NCBI RefSeq assembly: GCF_031979925.1
Contig: NZ_DALZFB010000011.1
Span: 74,079 to 138,078, forward strand
DNA length: 64,000 bases
Reading direction: 5' to 3'
Origin: Pseudescherichia sp031979925
Lineage (GTDB): Bacteria; Pseudomonadota; Gammaproteobacteria; Enterobacterales; Enterobacteriaceae
The notes under the pieces were generated by a model that was not told where the DNA came from, searched no databases, and saw only the letters and a program-made list of their open reading frames with translations. The first letter of the stretch is position 1. Each line of letters opens with the position of its first letter. The position numbers were made by a program, and so were the translations under genes. This document shows positions 44,794-53,774 of the stretch, one piece after another.

Positions 44794-46050
44794 CTATGCA
44801 GAGAGCCTGCGGTGCAGGCTGCGGCCCACCAGCAGCGCGGCCAGCAGCATCAGGGTGATAAAACCGCCGACGCCGTTCCAGCCATAGCTGTGCCAGAATA
44901 CGCCGCCGAGCGTCCCGGCCAGGCTCGATCCCAGGTAGTAGCTGAAGAAATAGAGCGATGAGGCCTGGCCCTTTGCCCGGCGCGCTCGCGGCCCGATCCA
45001 GCTGCTGGCGACGGAGTGAGCGGCAAAGAAGCCCGCGGAGAAGAGCAGCATCCCGGCAAAAATCAGCCCCAGCGATGAGAAGAGCGTCAGCAGCACGCCC
45101 CCCAGCATAATCCCCGTTGAAACGAGCATCACTGGCCCGCGCCCAAAGCGCGCGGTCATCGCCCCGGCTTTGGGCGAACTCCATGTCCCGGTCAGGTAAG
45201 CCACCGAGAGCAGGCCTACCACCGCCTGGCTCAGCTGCCACGGCGTCTGCATCAGGCGATAGCCAATGTAGTTAAACAGGGTGACGAACGACCCCATCAG
45301 CAGAAAACCAGTAAGAAACAGCAGCGGCAGGCCACGGTCGCGCCAGTGCAGGCGGAAGTTGATCATCAGCGAGCGGGGTCGCAGGGAGGCGGGGCGGAAA
45401 TGACGCGATTCCGGGAGAATTTTCCAGAACATCAGCGCCGAGGCGAGGGCAAAGCAGCCAATAACGGCAAGAGCGATGCGCCAGGAAAAGAAGTCGGTAA
45501 ACACCCCGCTGAGCAGGCGTCCGCTCATGCCGCCGATAGAGTTACCGCTGATGTAGAGACCCATCGAAAAGGCCACCACGCTGGGGTGGATCTCTTCGCT
45601 CAGGTAGGTCATCCCCACCGCCGCCACGCCGCTCAGCGACAGCCCCACCAGCGCGCGCATAATTAAAATGCCGTGCCAGCTGGTCATCATCGTGGAGAGC
45701 AGCGTACAGCACGAGGCCAGCAGCAGAGCGGTGACCATCACCGGTTTGCGGCCAATGGCATCCGAAAGCGGACCGGTGAACAGCAGCCCAATGGCCAGCA
45801 TGGCAGTAGAGATAGAGAGCGAAATGCTGCTGCTGGCTGGCGAGACGCCGAACTCGTGGGAGAGCACCGGCAGAATCGGCTGCACACAGTAGAGCAGGGC
45901 GAAGGTCGCCAGTCCGGCAGAGAAGAGCGCCAGCGTGACGCGCATAAACTGTGGTGTGCCGCGTTTAATATAGGGTGTGGCAGGAATAGCGGTAGTCTGC
46001 ACGTCGGCATCGCTTGCCGGGGCGATGTCAACGACGGTAGTACGGCTCAC
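44794..46050 (-). CDS. ynfM: MFS transporter YnfM
   Basis: This 418-residue, 12-helix major facilitator is annotated in E. coli as a putative arabinose efflux-type transporter. The family motif GPLSDAIGRKPVMVTALLL follows helix 2. Sequence is close to E. coli YnfM through its length. It is divergent from ynfL, 109 bases apart, as in E. coli, so YnfL probably regulates it. Its last 290 bases are duplicated in damaged form at 40718-40936. Confidence 0.92.
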   Translation of the reverse strand: MSRTTVVDIAPASDADVQTTAIPATPYIKRGTPQFMRVTLALFSAGLATFALLYCVQPILPVLSHEFGVSPASSSISLSISTAMLAIGLLFTGPLSDAIGRKPVMVTALLLASCCTLLSTMMTSWHGILIMRALVGLSLSGVAAVGMTYLSEEIHPSVVAFSMGLYISGNSIGGMSGRLLSGVFTDFFSWRIALAVIGCFALASALMFWKILPESRHFRPASLRPRSLMINFRLHWRDRGLPLLFLTGFLLMGSFVTLFNYIGYRLMQTPWQLSQAVVGLLSVAYLTGTWSSPKAGAMTARFGRGPVMLVSTGIMLGGVLLTLFSSLGLIFAGMLLFSAGFFAAHSVASSWIGPRARRAKGQASSLYFFSYYLGSSLAGTLGGVFWHSYGWNGVGGFITLMLLAALLVGRSLHRRLSA

Positions 46051-46159
46051 GGGGGATCCTTAGTGGCTTATAACGGCTGAGAAGCGATTACCGATAAGGG
46101 TAGGAAAATGTAAATATTCTGTCTAATATATTAATAATCTCAAATAATATATTAAACAT

Positions 46160-47080
46160 ATGAATATCGAGCTGCGTCATCTGCGCTACTTTATTGCCGT
46201 GGCGGAAGAGCTGCATTTTGGCCATGCTGCGGCCCGGCTTAACATTTCTCAGCCGCCGCTAAGCCAGCAGATCCAGCTGCTGGAGCAGCAGGTTGGTGCC
46301 CGGTTGCTGGCGCGGACCAACCGCAGCGTGGCACTGACCCCGGCGGGAAAACAGTTTCTGCTCGACAGCCGACAGATCCTTATGCAGGTTGATGACGCAG
46401 CCGCCCGTGCCGCCCGTCTGCATCAGGGGCAGACCGGTGAACTGCGGGTCGGCTTTACCTCCTCTGCCCCCTTTATTAAAGCGGTTTCGGATACCCTATC
46501 GACCTTCCGGCGACGCTATCCCGACGTGCATCTGCAAACCCGGGAGATCAATACCCGCGAGCAGATCGCTCCTCTGCATGAGGGAACCCTGGATCTGGGC
46601 CTGATGCGCAATACCGCGCTGCCGGAGACCCTGGCGTGGGAGGTGATCCTGCGAGAACCGCTGCTGGCGATGGTTCCGTGCGATCACCCCCTGGCGGCGC
46701 AGCCTTCGGTAACCCTGAGTCAGCTGGCGAGAGAGCCGTTTGTCTTTTTTGACCCGCATGTCGGAACCGGACTGTATGACGATATTCTTGGCCTGATGCG
46801 CCGCTACGGGCTGGTGCCGCGTATTGCCCAGGAGGTGGGCGAGGCGATGACCATTATTGGTCTGGTGGCGGCGGGACTGGGCGTATCGATCCTGCCCGCC
46901 TCGTTTTGTCGGGTGCAGCTGAGCGAGATGCGTTGGCTGCCCATCGTCGAAGTCGATGCGGTCTCTCAGATGTGGCTGGTCTGGTCGAGACATCGTGAGC
47001 AGGGCGCTGCCGCGCTGCATTTCAAGCAGCAGCTGCTTGAGAGCGTTAAAAGCGACCAGAATGTGCCCCATAAAGGGTGA
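46160..47080 (+). CDS. ynfL: LysR-family regulator YnfL
   Basis: This 306-residue LysR-type regulator has an N-terminal winged helix (LRYFIAVAEELHFGHAAARL, then PPLSQQIQLLE) and a C-terminal effector domain (from about 90). It is most similar in type to the BenM/CatR branch. It faces ynfM and is likely its activator. The short AT-rich gap between them (46051-46159) contains the inverted repeat TAATATATTAATAATCTCAA-like region, without a clear T-N11-A box that I can fix. The start at 46160 gives MNIELRHLRYF. Confidence 0.9.
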   Translation: MNIELRHLRYFIAVAEELHFGHAAARLNISQPPLSQQIQLLEQQVGARLLARTNRSVALTPAGKQFLLDSRQILMQVDDAAARAARLHQGQTGELRVGFTSSAPFIKAVSDTLSTFRRRYPDVHLQTREINTREQIAPLHEGTLDLGLMRNTALPETLAWEVILREPLLAMVPCDHPLAAQPSVTLSQLAREPFVFFDPHVGTGLYDDILGLMRRYGLVPRIAQEVGEAMTIIGLVAAGLGVSILPASFCRVQLSEMRWLPIVEVDAVSQMWLVWSRHREQGAAALHFKQQLLESVKSDQNVPHKG

Positions 47081-47152
47081 AATTGTGCGGTAAATCACAA
47101 GGCTAATCAAAAATTTGACGGCCTTAAGGAACTGCTTCACCATAGCCAGAAG

Positions 47153-47175
47153 TTTATTTCGAAGCGCGAAAATAA
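47153..47175. promoter_or_regulatory. Mlc operator upstream of mlc
   Basis: TTATTTCGAAGCGCGAAAATAA is an imperfect palindrome with TTATTTC and GAAAATAA arms, the known Mlc pattern. It lies 13 bases upstream of the GTG start, so mlc should repress itself as in E. coli. Confidence 0.78.
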
Positions 47176-47187
47176 AGGGAGCAAGAG

Positions 47188-48408
47188 GTGGTTGCTGATA
47201 GTACGCCCGGCCATATTGATCAGATTAAGCAGACCAATGCAGGAGCCGTTTACCGGCTTATCGATCAGCTAGGCCCGGTTTCACGTATCGATCTGTCGCG
47301 TCTGGCGCAGCTTGCCCCCGCCAGCATCACTAAGATTGTCCGTGAAATGCTCGAGGCACATCTGGTGCAGGAGACCGAGATCCAGGAGCCGGGCAGCCGT
47401 GGTCGTCCCGCCGTAGGGTTAATGGTGGAAACTGAAGCCTGGCACTATCTCTCGTTGCGCATTAGCCGGGGTGAGATCCATCTCGCCCTGCGTGATCTTA
47501 GCAGCAAGCTAGTGGTCGAGGAGCTGCGTGAGCTGCCTCTACACTCCCACGCCCCCTTTGTCAGCCGCGTTATTCATCACATCGACCAGTTTTTTATCCG
47601 CCATCAGCGCAAGCTCGAACGCCTGACCGCCATCGCCATTACCCTGCCAGGCATTATCGATACCGAAAATGGCATCGTACATCGAATGCCGTTCTATGAA
47701 GATGTCAAAGACATGGCGCTGGGGGAGGCCCTTGAGCGCCATACCGGCGTGCCGGTCTATATTCAACATGACATCAGCGCGTGGACCATGGCGGAGGCGC
47801 TTTTTGGTGCGTCTCGCGGCGCGCGGGACGTTATTCAGGTAGTGATCGACCACAACGTTGGCGCGGGGGTGATCACTGACGGACGTCTGCTGCATGCAGG
47901 CAGCAGCAGCCTGGTTGAGATCGGCCACACCCAGGTCGACCCCTACGGCAAGCGCTGCTACTGCGGCAATCATGGCTGTCTCGAAACTATCGCCAGCGTA
48001 GAGAGCGTGCTGGAGCTGGCGCAGCAGCGCATGAACCAGTCGATGAGCTCGCAGCTGCACGGCCAGCCGCTCACCGTGGCCTCGCTCTGCCAGGCCGCGC
48101 GGGAGGGGGATCGGCTGGCGACGGATATCATTACCGGCGTAGGCACCAACGTCGGGCGCATCCTGGCGATCATGGTGAACCTGTTCAATCCGCAAAAAAT
48201 TCTTATTGGCTCCCCCCTGAGCCAGGCCGCAGATATTCTCTTTCCTGCCATCAGCAACTGCATCCGTCAGCAGTCTCTGCCTGCCTATAGCCGACATATC
48301 ACCGTAGAGAGCACGCAGTTCTCTAACCAGGGCACGATGGCGGGTGCGGCGCTGGTAAAAGACGCGATGTATAACGGTTCGTTGTTGATTCGTCTGTTGC
48401 AGGGTTAA
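47188..48408 (+). CDS. mlc: Glucose repressor Mlc (ROK family)
   Basis: This 406-residue ROK-family repressor controls ptsG, ptsHI, manXYZ and malT, and is inactivated when dephosphorylated EIICB-Glc holds it at the membrane. The N-terminal helix-turn-helix is GPVSRIDLSRLAQLAPASIT; the zinc site is GKRCYCGNHGCLE with a preceding His in VEIGHTQVD. The start is GTG at 47188 after AAAGGGAGCAAGAG, as in E. coli. ynfK follows after 125 bases. Confidence 0.95.
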   Translation: MVADSTPGHIDQIKQTNAGAVYRLIDQLGPVSRIDLSRLAQLAPASITKIVREMLEAHLVQETEIQEPGSRGRPAVGLMVETEAWHYLSLRISRGEIHLALRDLSSKLVVEELRELPLHSHAPFVSRVIHHIDQFFIRHQRKLERLTAIAITLPGIIDTENGIVHRMPFYEDVKDMALGEALERHTGVPVYIQHDISAWTMAEALFGASRGARDVIQVVIDHNVGAGVITDGRLLHAGSSSLVEIGHTQVDPYGKRCYCGNHGCLETIASVESVLELAQQRMNQSMSSQLHGQPLTVASLCQAAREGDRLATDIITGVGTNVGRILAIMVNLFNPQKILIGSPLSQAADILFPAISNCIRQQSLPAYSRHITVESTQFSNQGTMAGAALVKDAMYNGSLLIRLLQG

Positions 48409-48533
48409 CAAATTCGCACAGTTGTAGGAAAAATTGCGCTACCTCAAATTGGGCCCTGACGACTTAACTTAGACTTTCTCCTCTGAATTATTTTCCTGGT
48501 GTATATTTTCGCGGCAAAACGGTGGAGTGAGTG

Positions 48534-49229
48534 ATGCTTAAGCGTTTCTTTATTACGGGTACCGATACGGCTGTCGGGAAGACAGTGGTCTCCCGCGCAC
48601 TTTTGCAGGCGCTGGCGGCCAGCGGCAGAAGCGTAGCTGGCTACAAGCCAGTGGCGAAGGGGAGTAAAGAGACGCCAGAGGGCCTGCGCAACAGAGATGC
48701 GCTGGTGCTGCAAAGCGTCTCGACGTTAGCGCTCCCTTACGAGGCGGTGAATCCTATCGCGTTGAGCGAGGAGGAGAGCAGCGTCGCCCACAGCTGTCCC
48801 ATCAACTATGGCCTGCTCTCGAAGGGGCTGGCGCATCTTAACGACTGCGTCGACCATGTGGTGGTCGAAGGGACGGGCGGCTGGCGTGGCCTGATGAACG
48901 ATCTGCGTCCGCTCTCTGAGTGGGTGGTTCAGGAGCAGCTTCCGGTGATCATGGTAGTGGGGATCCAGGAGGGGTGCATCAACCATGCCCTGCTGACCGC
49001 CCAGGCCATTGCCAGCGACGGCCTGCCGTTGATCGGCTGGGTGGCAAACCGCATCAACCCCGGCCTTGCCCACTATGCCGAGATCATTAACGTGCTGGGC
49101 AAAAAGATCCCCGCGCCGCTGATTGGCGAGCTACCCTATCTGCCCCGCGCCGAGCAGCGCGACCTGGCGCACTATATCGACATCACCCTGCTGACCCGGA
49201 CGCTGATCGCCGATCGCGTGCTGGCCTAA
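48534..49229 (+). CDS. ynfK: Dethiobiotin synthetase-like YnfK (BioD2)
   Basis: This 231-residue BioD homologue makes dethiobiotin from diaminopelargonic acid, CO2 and ATP. The P-loop GTDTAVGKTVVSR (8-20), substrate motif KPVAKGSKETPEGLRN and VEGTGGW are present. E. coli has two copies (bioD and ynfK). An extra biotin gene beside a biotin-dependent urea carboxylase operon is a striking neighbourhood, though ynfK is at this locus in E. coli too. Start ATG 48534 (MLKRFF); a GTG precedes it. Confidence 0.92.
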   Translation: MLKRFFITGTDTAVGKTVVSRALLQALAASGRSVAGYKPVAKGSKETPEGLRNRDALVLQSVSTLALPYEAVNPIALSEEESSVAHSCPINYGLLSKGLAHLNDCVDHVVVEGTGGWRGLMNDLRPLSEWVVQEQLPVIMVVGIQEGCINHALLTAQAIASDGLPLIGWVANRINPGLAHYAEIINVLGKKIPAPLIGELPYLPRAEQRDLAHYIDITLLTRTLIADRVLA

Positions 49230-49233
49230 TCGA

Positions 49234-49533
49234 CTACTGCGGCTCGGTACGTGAGCCGTCCGGCGCAGATCCGGCGGCAGGCACGTTGCCGCTGCTGGTG
49301 CGGGTATAGAGGATCTTATAGGTATCATTGGCGCAGTGGCCGACTACGTGCGTATCGGGCTTATCCGCCTGGTCTGCCGGAACAATATTGAGCGTAAACG
49401 CCGTCTCCGGCAGGCCGTTGGCCATGATGCGCTGCTTGATCTCACGTCTTACTTTTTCGCAATACTCCGGCGCGGCCAGCGCCGGGGCGGCGGCAAACAG
49501 TACCAGGGCGATGAACAAACGGGATGTTTTCAT
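49234..49533 (-). CDS. Periplasmic DUF1161 protein (YnfD-like)
   Basis: The 99-residue product has a signal peptide (KTSRLFIALVLFAAAPALA) and the DUF1161 pattern CEKVRREIKQRI-NGLP-F-L-IVP-VVGHCANDTYKILY with two cysteines likely bridged. E. coli YnfD in the same neighbourhood belongs to this family. Function unknown. It ends four bases from the ynfK stop (convergent). Confidence 0.8.
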   Translation of the reverse strand: MKTSRLFIALVLFAAAPALAAPEYCEKVRREIKQRIMANGLPETAFTLNIVPADQADKPDTHVVGHCANDTYKILYTRTSSGNVPAAGSAPDGSRTEPQ

Positions 49534-49580
49534 ACGCGGCTCCTGTTTTCAGGGGTATAGCTCTAGTCTAGCAGCCGTGG

Positions 49581-50279
49581 CTAAATCGCCACCAGATTGC
49601 GCACGCCGTGGCTCTCCATCTCTTCGCCTCTGCCGCGCTGAACGATCGCTCCCCGGGACATCACCAGATAGCTGTCCGCCAGCTCGGCGGCAAAGTCATA
49701 AAACTGCTCTACCAACAGGATCGCCATGTCGCCGCGCGCGGCGAGGGTTTTAATTACCACGCCAATCTCTTTGATCACCGAGGGCTGGATCCCCTCCGTT
49801 GGCTCATCAAGGATCAGCAGCTGCGGCCGACAGGCCAGCGCCCGGCCTATGGCTAACTGCTGCTGCTGGCCGCCGGAGAGATCGCCCCCGCGCCGCTGCT
49901 TCATCTCCCGCAGCACCGGAAACAGGTCGTAGATCTCATCGGGAACCCGCCTGGACTGCGATCCACCGAAGCGCGCCAGACCCATCAGCAGGTTTTCCTC
50001 TACCGTCAGCCGGGGAAAGATCTCCCGCCCCTGCGGCACGTAGGCCATGCCGCTGCGCACCCGCTGGTGGGGCTTCTGCTGGTTGATGGCTTTACCCTGC
50101 CAGCTGATGGTTCCGGACTTGGCCGGGATCAGCCCCATCAGGCACTTCAGCAGGGTAGTTTTTCCCACCCCGTTGCGCCCCAGCAGACAGGTCACCTCCC
50201 CAGGGTGGGTAGTAAACGAGAGACCACGCAGGATATGGCTTCCGCCGTAATATTGATGCAGTTCATTCACTTCCAGCAT
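49581..50279 (-). CDS. urtE: Urea ABC transporter ATPase UrtE
   Basis: This 232-residue ABC ATPase of the branched-chain amino acid/urea (HAAT) type has Walker A GRNGVGKTTLLKCLMG, signature DLSGGQQQQLAIGRA and Walker B LLILDEPTEGIQPS. It pairs with UrtD to power urea uptake. It is the last gene of the operon; urtD ends two bases before it. The tail ELMESHGVRN-VAI is typical of UrtE. Confidence 0.93.
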   Translation of the reverse strand: MLEVNELHQYYGGSHILRGLSFTTHPGEVTCLLGRNGVGKTTLLKCLMGLIPAKSGTISWQGKAINQQKPHQRVRSGMAYVPQGREIFPRLTVEENLLMGLARFGGSQSRRVPDEIYDLFPVLREMKQRRGGDLSGGQQQQLAIGRALACRPQLLILDEPTEGIQPSVIKEIGVVIKTLAARGDMAILLVEQFYDFAAELADSYLVMSRGAIVQRGRGEEMESHGVRNLVAI

Positions 50280-50280
50280 G

Positions 50281-51072
50281 TTATCGCCCCAGATAAACGT
50301 CTATAACCTGTTCATTCGCCTGCACCTCGCGCAGGGAACCCTCGGCCAGCACCTGGCCCTGATGCAGCACCGTAACGTGGTCGGCAATGGTATCGACAAA
50401 GCCCATATCGTGCTCCACTACCATCAGCGAGTGCTTGCCGGCAAGGGTGCGGAACAGCTCGGCGATATACTCGGTCTCGGCGTCGGTCAGCCCGGCGGCA
50501 GGCTCGTCCAGCAACAGCAGATGCGGCTCCTGCACCAGCAGCATGCCGATCTCCAGAAACTGCTTCTGGCCGTGGGAGAGCAGTCCTGCCTGGCGTTGGC
50601 TCTGATTTGCCAGCCGCAGCAGCTGAAGGGTCTCATCGATGCGATCCCGCTGTTCGCCGCTGAGCGTCGCCCGCAGGCTGGCCCAGACTGACTTATCGGT
50701 TTTCAACGCGATCTCAAGGTTTTCGGCCACGGTTAGTGCCTCAAACACCGTTGGCTTCTGAAATTTGCGCCCGATGCCCGCCCGGGCAATCTCTACCGGG
50801 GAGAGCTGGGTCAGGTCGATATTCTGGTCGTAAACCACGCTGCCGCTGTCCGGGCGGGTCTTGCCGGTGATCACATCCATCAGCGTGGTTTTGCCCGCGC
50901 CGTTGGGGCCGATGATGCAGCGCAGCTCGCCCACGCCAATCGCCAGCGTCAGGTCGGTGAGGGCGCGGAAGCTGTCGAAGGAGACGTTGATCTTCTCCAG
51001 CAGCAGTACCGGATCGGTGGTCTCCCGGAAACGATCCTGCGGCAGCGGCTGGGTAAAAAGGGTATCAGTCAT
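50281..51072 (-). CDS. urtD: Urea ABC transporter ATPase UrtD
   Basis: This 263-residue ABC ATPase has Walker A GPNGAGKTTLMDVITG, signature LLSHGQKQFLEIGM (the S-H-G-Q form is typical of the LivG/UrtD group) and Walker B LLLLDEPAAGLTDAE. The start at 51070-51072 overlaps urtC by eight bases. Together with UrtE it is the motor of the urea importer. Confidence 0.93.
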   Translation of the reverse strand: MTDTLFTQPLPQDRFRETTDPVLLLEKINVSFDSFRALTDLTLAIGVGELRCIIGPNGAGKTTLMDVITGKTRPDSGSVVYDQNIDLTQLSPVEIARAGIGRKFQKPTVFEALTVAENLEIALKTDKSVWASLRATLSGEQRDRIDETLQLLRLANQSQRQAGLLSHGQKQFLEIGMLLVQEPHLLLLDEPAAGLTDAETEYIAELFRTLAGKHSLMVVEHDMGFVDTIADHVTVLHQGQVLAEGSLREVQANEQVIDVYLGR

Positions 51073-52141
51073 GTTTTCTCCGCTTCAGCAGGCCAATGAC
51101 GCCGCGCGGTAAAAACAGCGTGACGAGGATAAACATCAGGCCCAGGAAAAAGAGCCAGTATTCCGGAAAGGCGACGGTGAAGAAGCTCTTCGCCCCGTTG
51201 ACGATGCCCGCGCCCAGCAGCGGCCCGATCAGCGTCCCGCGTCCGCCCAGCGCCACCCAGATGGCGGCTTCGATGGAGTTGGTGGGCGACATCTCGCTCG
51301 GGTTGATAATGCCCACCTGCGGGACGTAGAGCGCCCCAGCGAGGCCACACAGCACGGCGGAGAGCGTCCAGACAAAGAGCTTAAACCCCTGCGGATCGTA
51401 GCCGCAAAACATCAGCCGGTTCTCCGCGTCACGTACTGCCGTCAGCACCCGGCCAAACTTGCTGCGCGCCAGCGCTATACCGATACCCAGCGCGGCGATT
51501 AGCAGCAGCACGGTGGCGATAAACAGGCCGATCCGTGTTCCGGTGGCAGTGACCGGGAAACCGAGCAGGGTGGTAAAGCCGGTGAAGCCGTTGTTACCCC
51601 CGAAGCCGGTTTCGTTGCGGAAGAAGAGCAGCATCCCCGCATAGGTCAGCGCCTGGGTCATGATCGAGAAGTAGACGTCTTTGATGCGCGAGCGGAAGGC
51701 AAAGAAGCCAAACAGCAACGCCAGCAGGCCAGGCAGCAGCACGATCAGGCACAGCGCCCAGGCAAAGTGCTGGGTGCCGGCCCAGAACCACGGCATCTCG
51801 CTCCACGAGAGAAAGGTCATAAAGGCCGGGAGGCCGTCGCCCGCCGCCTGACGCATCAGGTACATACCCATCGCGTAGCCGCCGAGAGCAAAGAACAGCC
51901 CGTGCCCCAGCGACAGCAGACCAGCGTAGCCCCAGACCAGATCCAGCGCCACGGCGACGATGGCGTAGCAGAGGATTTTTCCCACCAGCGTCAGGGTGTA
52001 GGCGGACATCGCCAGAGGATGCTCCTGCGGCAGCAGGGCGAGAAAAGGCAGGGCCAGCAGCAGGGCGATAATGCCCAGCGTCAGGGTGCGCGTCAGACGG
52101 GGCGCACGCTGCGCCAGCGTCAGGGTTATAGGTTGGCTCAT
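51065..52141 (-). CDS. urtC: Urea ABC transporter permease UrtC
   Basis: This 358-residue permease of the LivM type has about ten membrane helices and the family motif VRDAENRLMFCGYDPQGFKL. It forms the channel with UrtB. The start codon overlaps the urtB stop (ATGA-type). Confidence 0.92.
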   Translation of the reverse strand: MSQPITLTLAQRAPRLTRTLTLGIIALLLALPFLALLPQEHPLAMSAYTLTLVGKILCYAIVAVALDLVWGYAGLLSLGHGLFFALGGYAMGMYLMRQAAGDGLPAFMTFLSWSEMPWFWAGTQHFAWALCLIVLLPGLLALLFGFFAFRSRIKDVYFSIMTQALTYAGMLLFFRNETGFGGNNGFTGFTTLLGFPVTATGTRIGLFIATVLLLIAALGIGIALARSKFGRVLTAVRDAENRLMFCGYDPQGFKLFVWTLSAVLCGLAGALYVPQVGIINPSEMSPTNSIEAAIWVALGGRGTLIGPLLGAGIVNGAKSFFTVAFPEYWLFFLGLMFILVTLFLPRGVIGLLKRRKHD

Positions 52142-53715
52142 CAGTCGATCACTCGCCCCTTGAATGCAAACAGCCCCTGCGGCCGTTTCTGGATAAACAG
52201 CACGATCAGTACCAGGATGGCGATTTTGCCCAGCACCGCGCCAATCTGCGGCTCCAGCAGCTTGTTGATAATGCCGAGGCCAAAGGCAGCCACTACCGTA
52301 CCTGCCAGCTGGCCAACGCCACCCAGTACCACCACTAAAAATGAGTCGATGATATAGCCCTGGCCCAGCTCGGGGCCGACGTTGCCCAGCTGCGACAGCG
52401 CCACGCCCCCCAGCCCGGCTATGCCGGAGCCCAGCCCAAAGGCCAGCATATCTACCCGCCCGGTGGGCACGCCGCAGCAGTCGGCCATCCGCCGGTTCTG
52501 CGTGACCGCCCGGACGTTCATCCCTAGTCGGGTTTTGTTGAGCAGCAGCCAGGTCAGGGCCAGCACCAGCAGGACAAAGACGATCACCGCGATGCGGTTG
52601 TAAGGCAGGATCAGGTTCGGCAGCACCGCCCAGCCGCCGGAGAGCCAGCCGGGGTTAGCCACCTCCAGGTTCTGCGCCCCAAAGAGCAGGCGCACCAGCT
52701 GGATCAGCATCAGGCTGATGCCCCAGGTCGCCAGCAGAGTCTCCAGCGGACGGCCATAGAGATGGCGAATGATCAGCCGCTCCAGCGCCATCCCCATCGC
52801 GGCGGTAATGAAAAAGGCCACTGGCAGGGCGACAATGGGGTAGAGGGCCAGCCACTGCGGGGCGAGGCGGGCAAAGAGATCCTGCACCAGCCAGGTGGCG
52901 TACGCTCCCAGCATCAGCATCTCGCCGTGGGCCATGTTGATCACCCCCAGCAGACCGTAGGTGATCGCCAGGCCGAGGGCGGCCAGCAGCAGGATCGATC
53001 CCAGCGACAGGCCGCTAAAGGCCTGCCCCAGCCAGTCACCCCAGCGCAGGCGCTGCTGGATCTGCTTCAGGCTGTCAGCGGCGGCGGCGCGCACGCTGGC
53101 GTCCGGCTCGTTTTGCGGCTGGATAAGGCGCTGGAGGCTGGCCTGGATCTGCGGGGCGCTACTTTCACCCAGCTGTTTGACCGCCTGCAGGCGCACCTGC
53201 GGATTAGCATCGGCGAGCTGGAGAGTGGCGACAGCCAGCAGCAGAGCCGCCTTCACCTCGTTGTCCTGCTCCTGGGCCAGCCGCTGTTGGATCAGGGGAA
53301 GCTGCTCCGACGTCGCGTCGTTTTGCAAATTTTGCGCGGCGGCGAGGCGCAGGGTGCGATCGTCGCTGACCAGCTGGTGGGCGGCAAGGGCGTTGGCCAC
53401 CAGGGTACGGATGCGGTTGTTCATAAACAGCTTGCGCGGGTTGCCCTCCGGGGCCGCGTTGCCCTCCAGCGGGGTCAGGGACGCTCCCGACTGGATAAAG
53501 AGCTGGCCGCGCTTATCGACGCCCACGTTCTCCTGGCGAAGCGCCTGGAGCAGGGGTAAGCGCGACGCATCGGGCGCGGCGGACCAGGTTTGTAAAAGCT
53601 GCGCCTGCTGGGTCCGGCTGGCAGCGCCGTACTCGCTCGCCGGTCCGGCAGAGGCCGTGCCGATGAACAGCAGGCAGCAGGCAAAGAAGAGGCCGAAGCG
53701 CGTGGCTATTTTCAT
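52141..53715 (-). CDS. urtB: Urea ABC transporter permease UrtB
   Basis: This 524-residue permease has a signal sequence (KIATRFGLFFACCLLFIGTA) and a periplasmic helical-repeat region of about 200 residues ahead of a LivH-type membrane domain (LSLGSILLLAALGLAITYGL, then MAHGEMLMLGAYA). The long N-terminal extension is the mark of UrtB compared with LivH. It follows urtA after 59 bases that contain an inverted CCCGGC/GCCGGG repeat. Confidence 0.92.
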   Translation of the reverse strand: MKIATRFGLFFACCLLFIGTASAGPASEYGAASRTQQAQLLQTWSAAPDASRLPLLQALRQENVGVDKRGQLFIQSGASLTPLEGNAAPEGNPRKLFMNNRIRTLVANALAAHQLVSDDRTLRLAAAQNLQNDATSEQLPLIQQRLAQEQDNEVKAALLLAVATLQLADANPQVRLQAVKQLGESSAPQIQASLQRLIQPQNEPDASVRAAAADSLKQIQQRLRWGDWLGQAFSGLSLGSILLLAALGLAITYGLLGVINMAHGEMLMLGAYATWLVQDLFARLAPQWLALYPIVALPVAFFITAAMGMALERLIIRHLYGRPLETLLATWGISLMLIQLVRLLFGAQNLEVANPGWLSGGWAVLPNLILPYNRIAVIVFVLLVLALTWLLLNKTRLGMNVRAVTQNRRMADCCGVPTGRVDMLAFGLGSGIAGLGGVALSQLGNVGPELGQGYIIDSFLVVVLGGVGQLAGTVVAAFGLGIINKLLEPQIGAVLGKIAILVLIVLFIQKRPQGLFAFKGRVID

Positions 53716-53774
53716 GGTCGCTTATTCCGCTGATGGGGTCATTGCCCAGCAGCCCATGCTGCCGGGCGTCTGGG

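Noticed and set aside
52762..53559. Long plus-strand open frames opposite urtB, uca and atzF
   Set aside because: GC-rich DNA gives long antisense frames; these lack ribosome sites and overlap clearly conserved genes on the minus strand.
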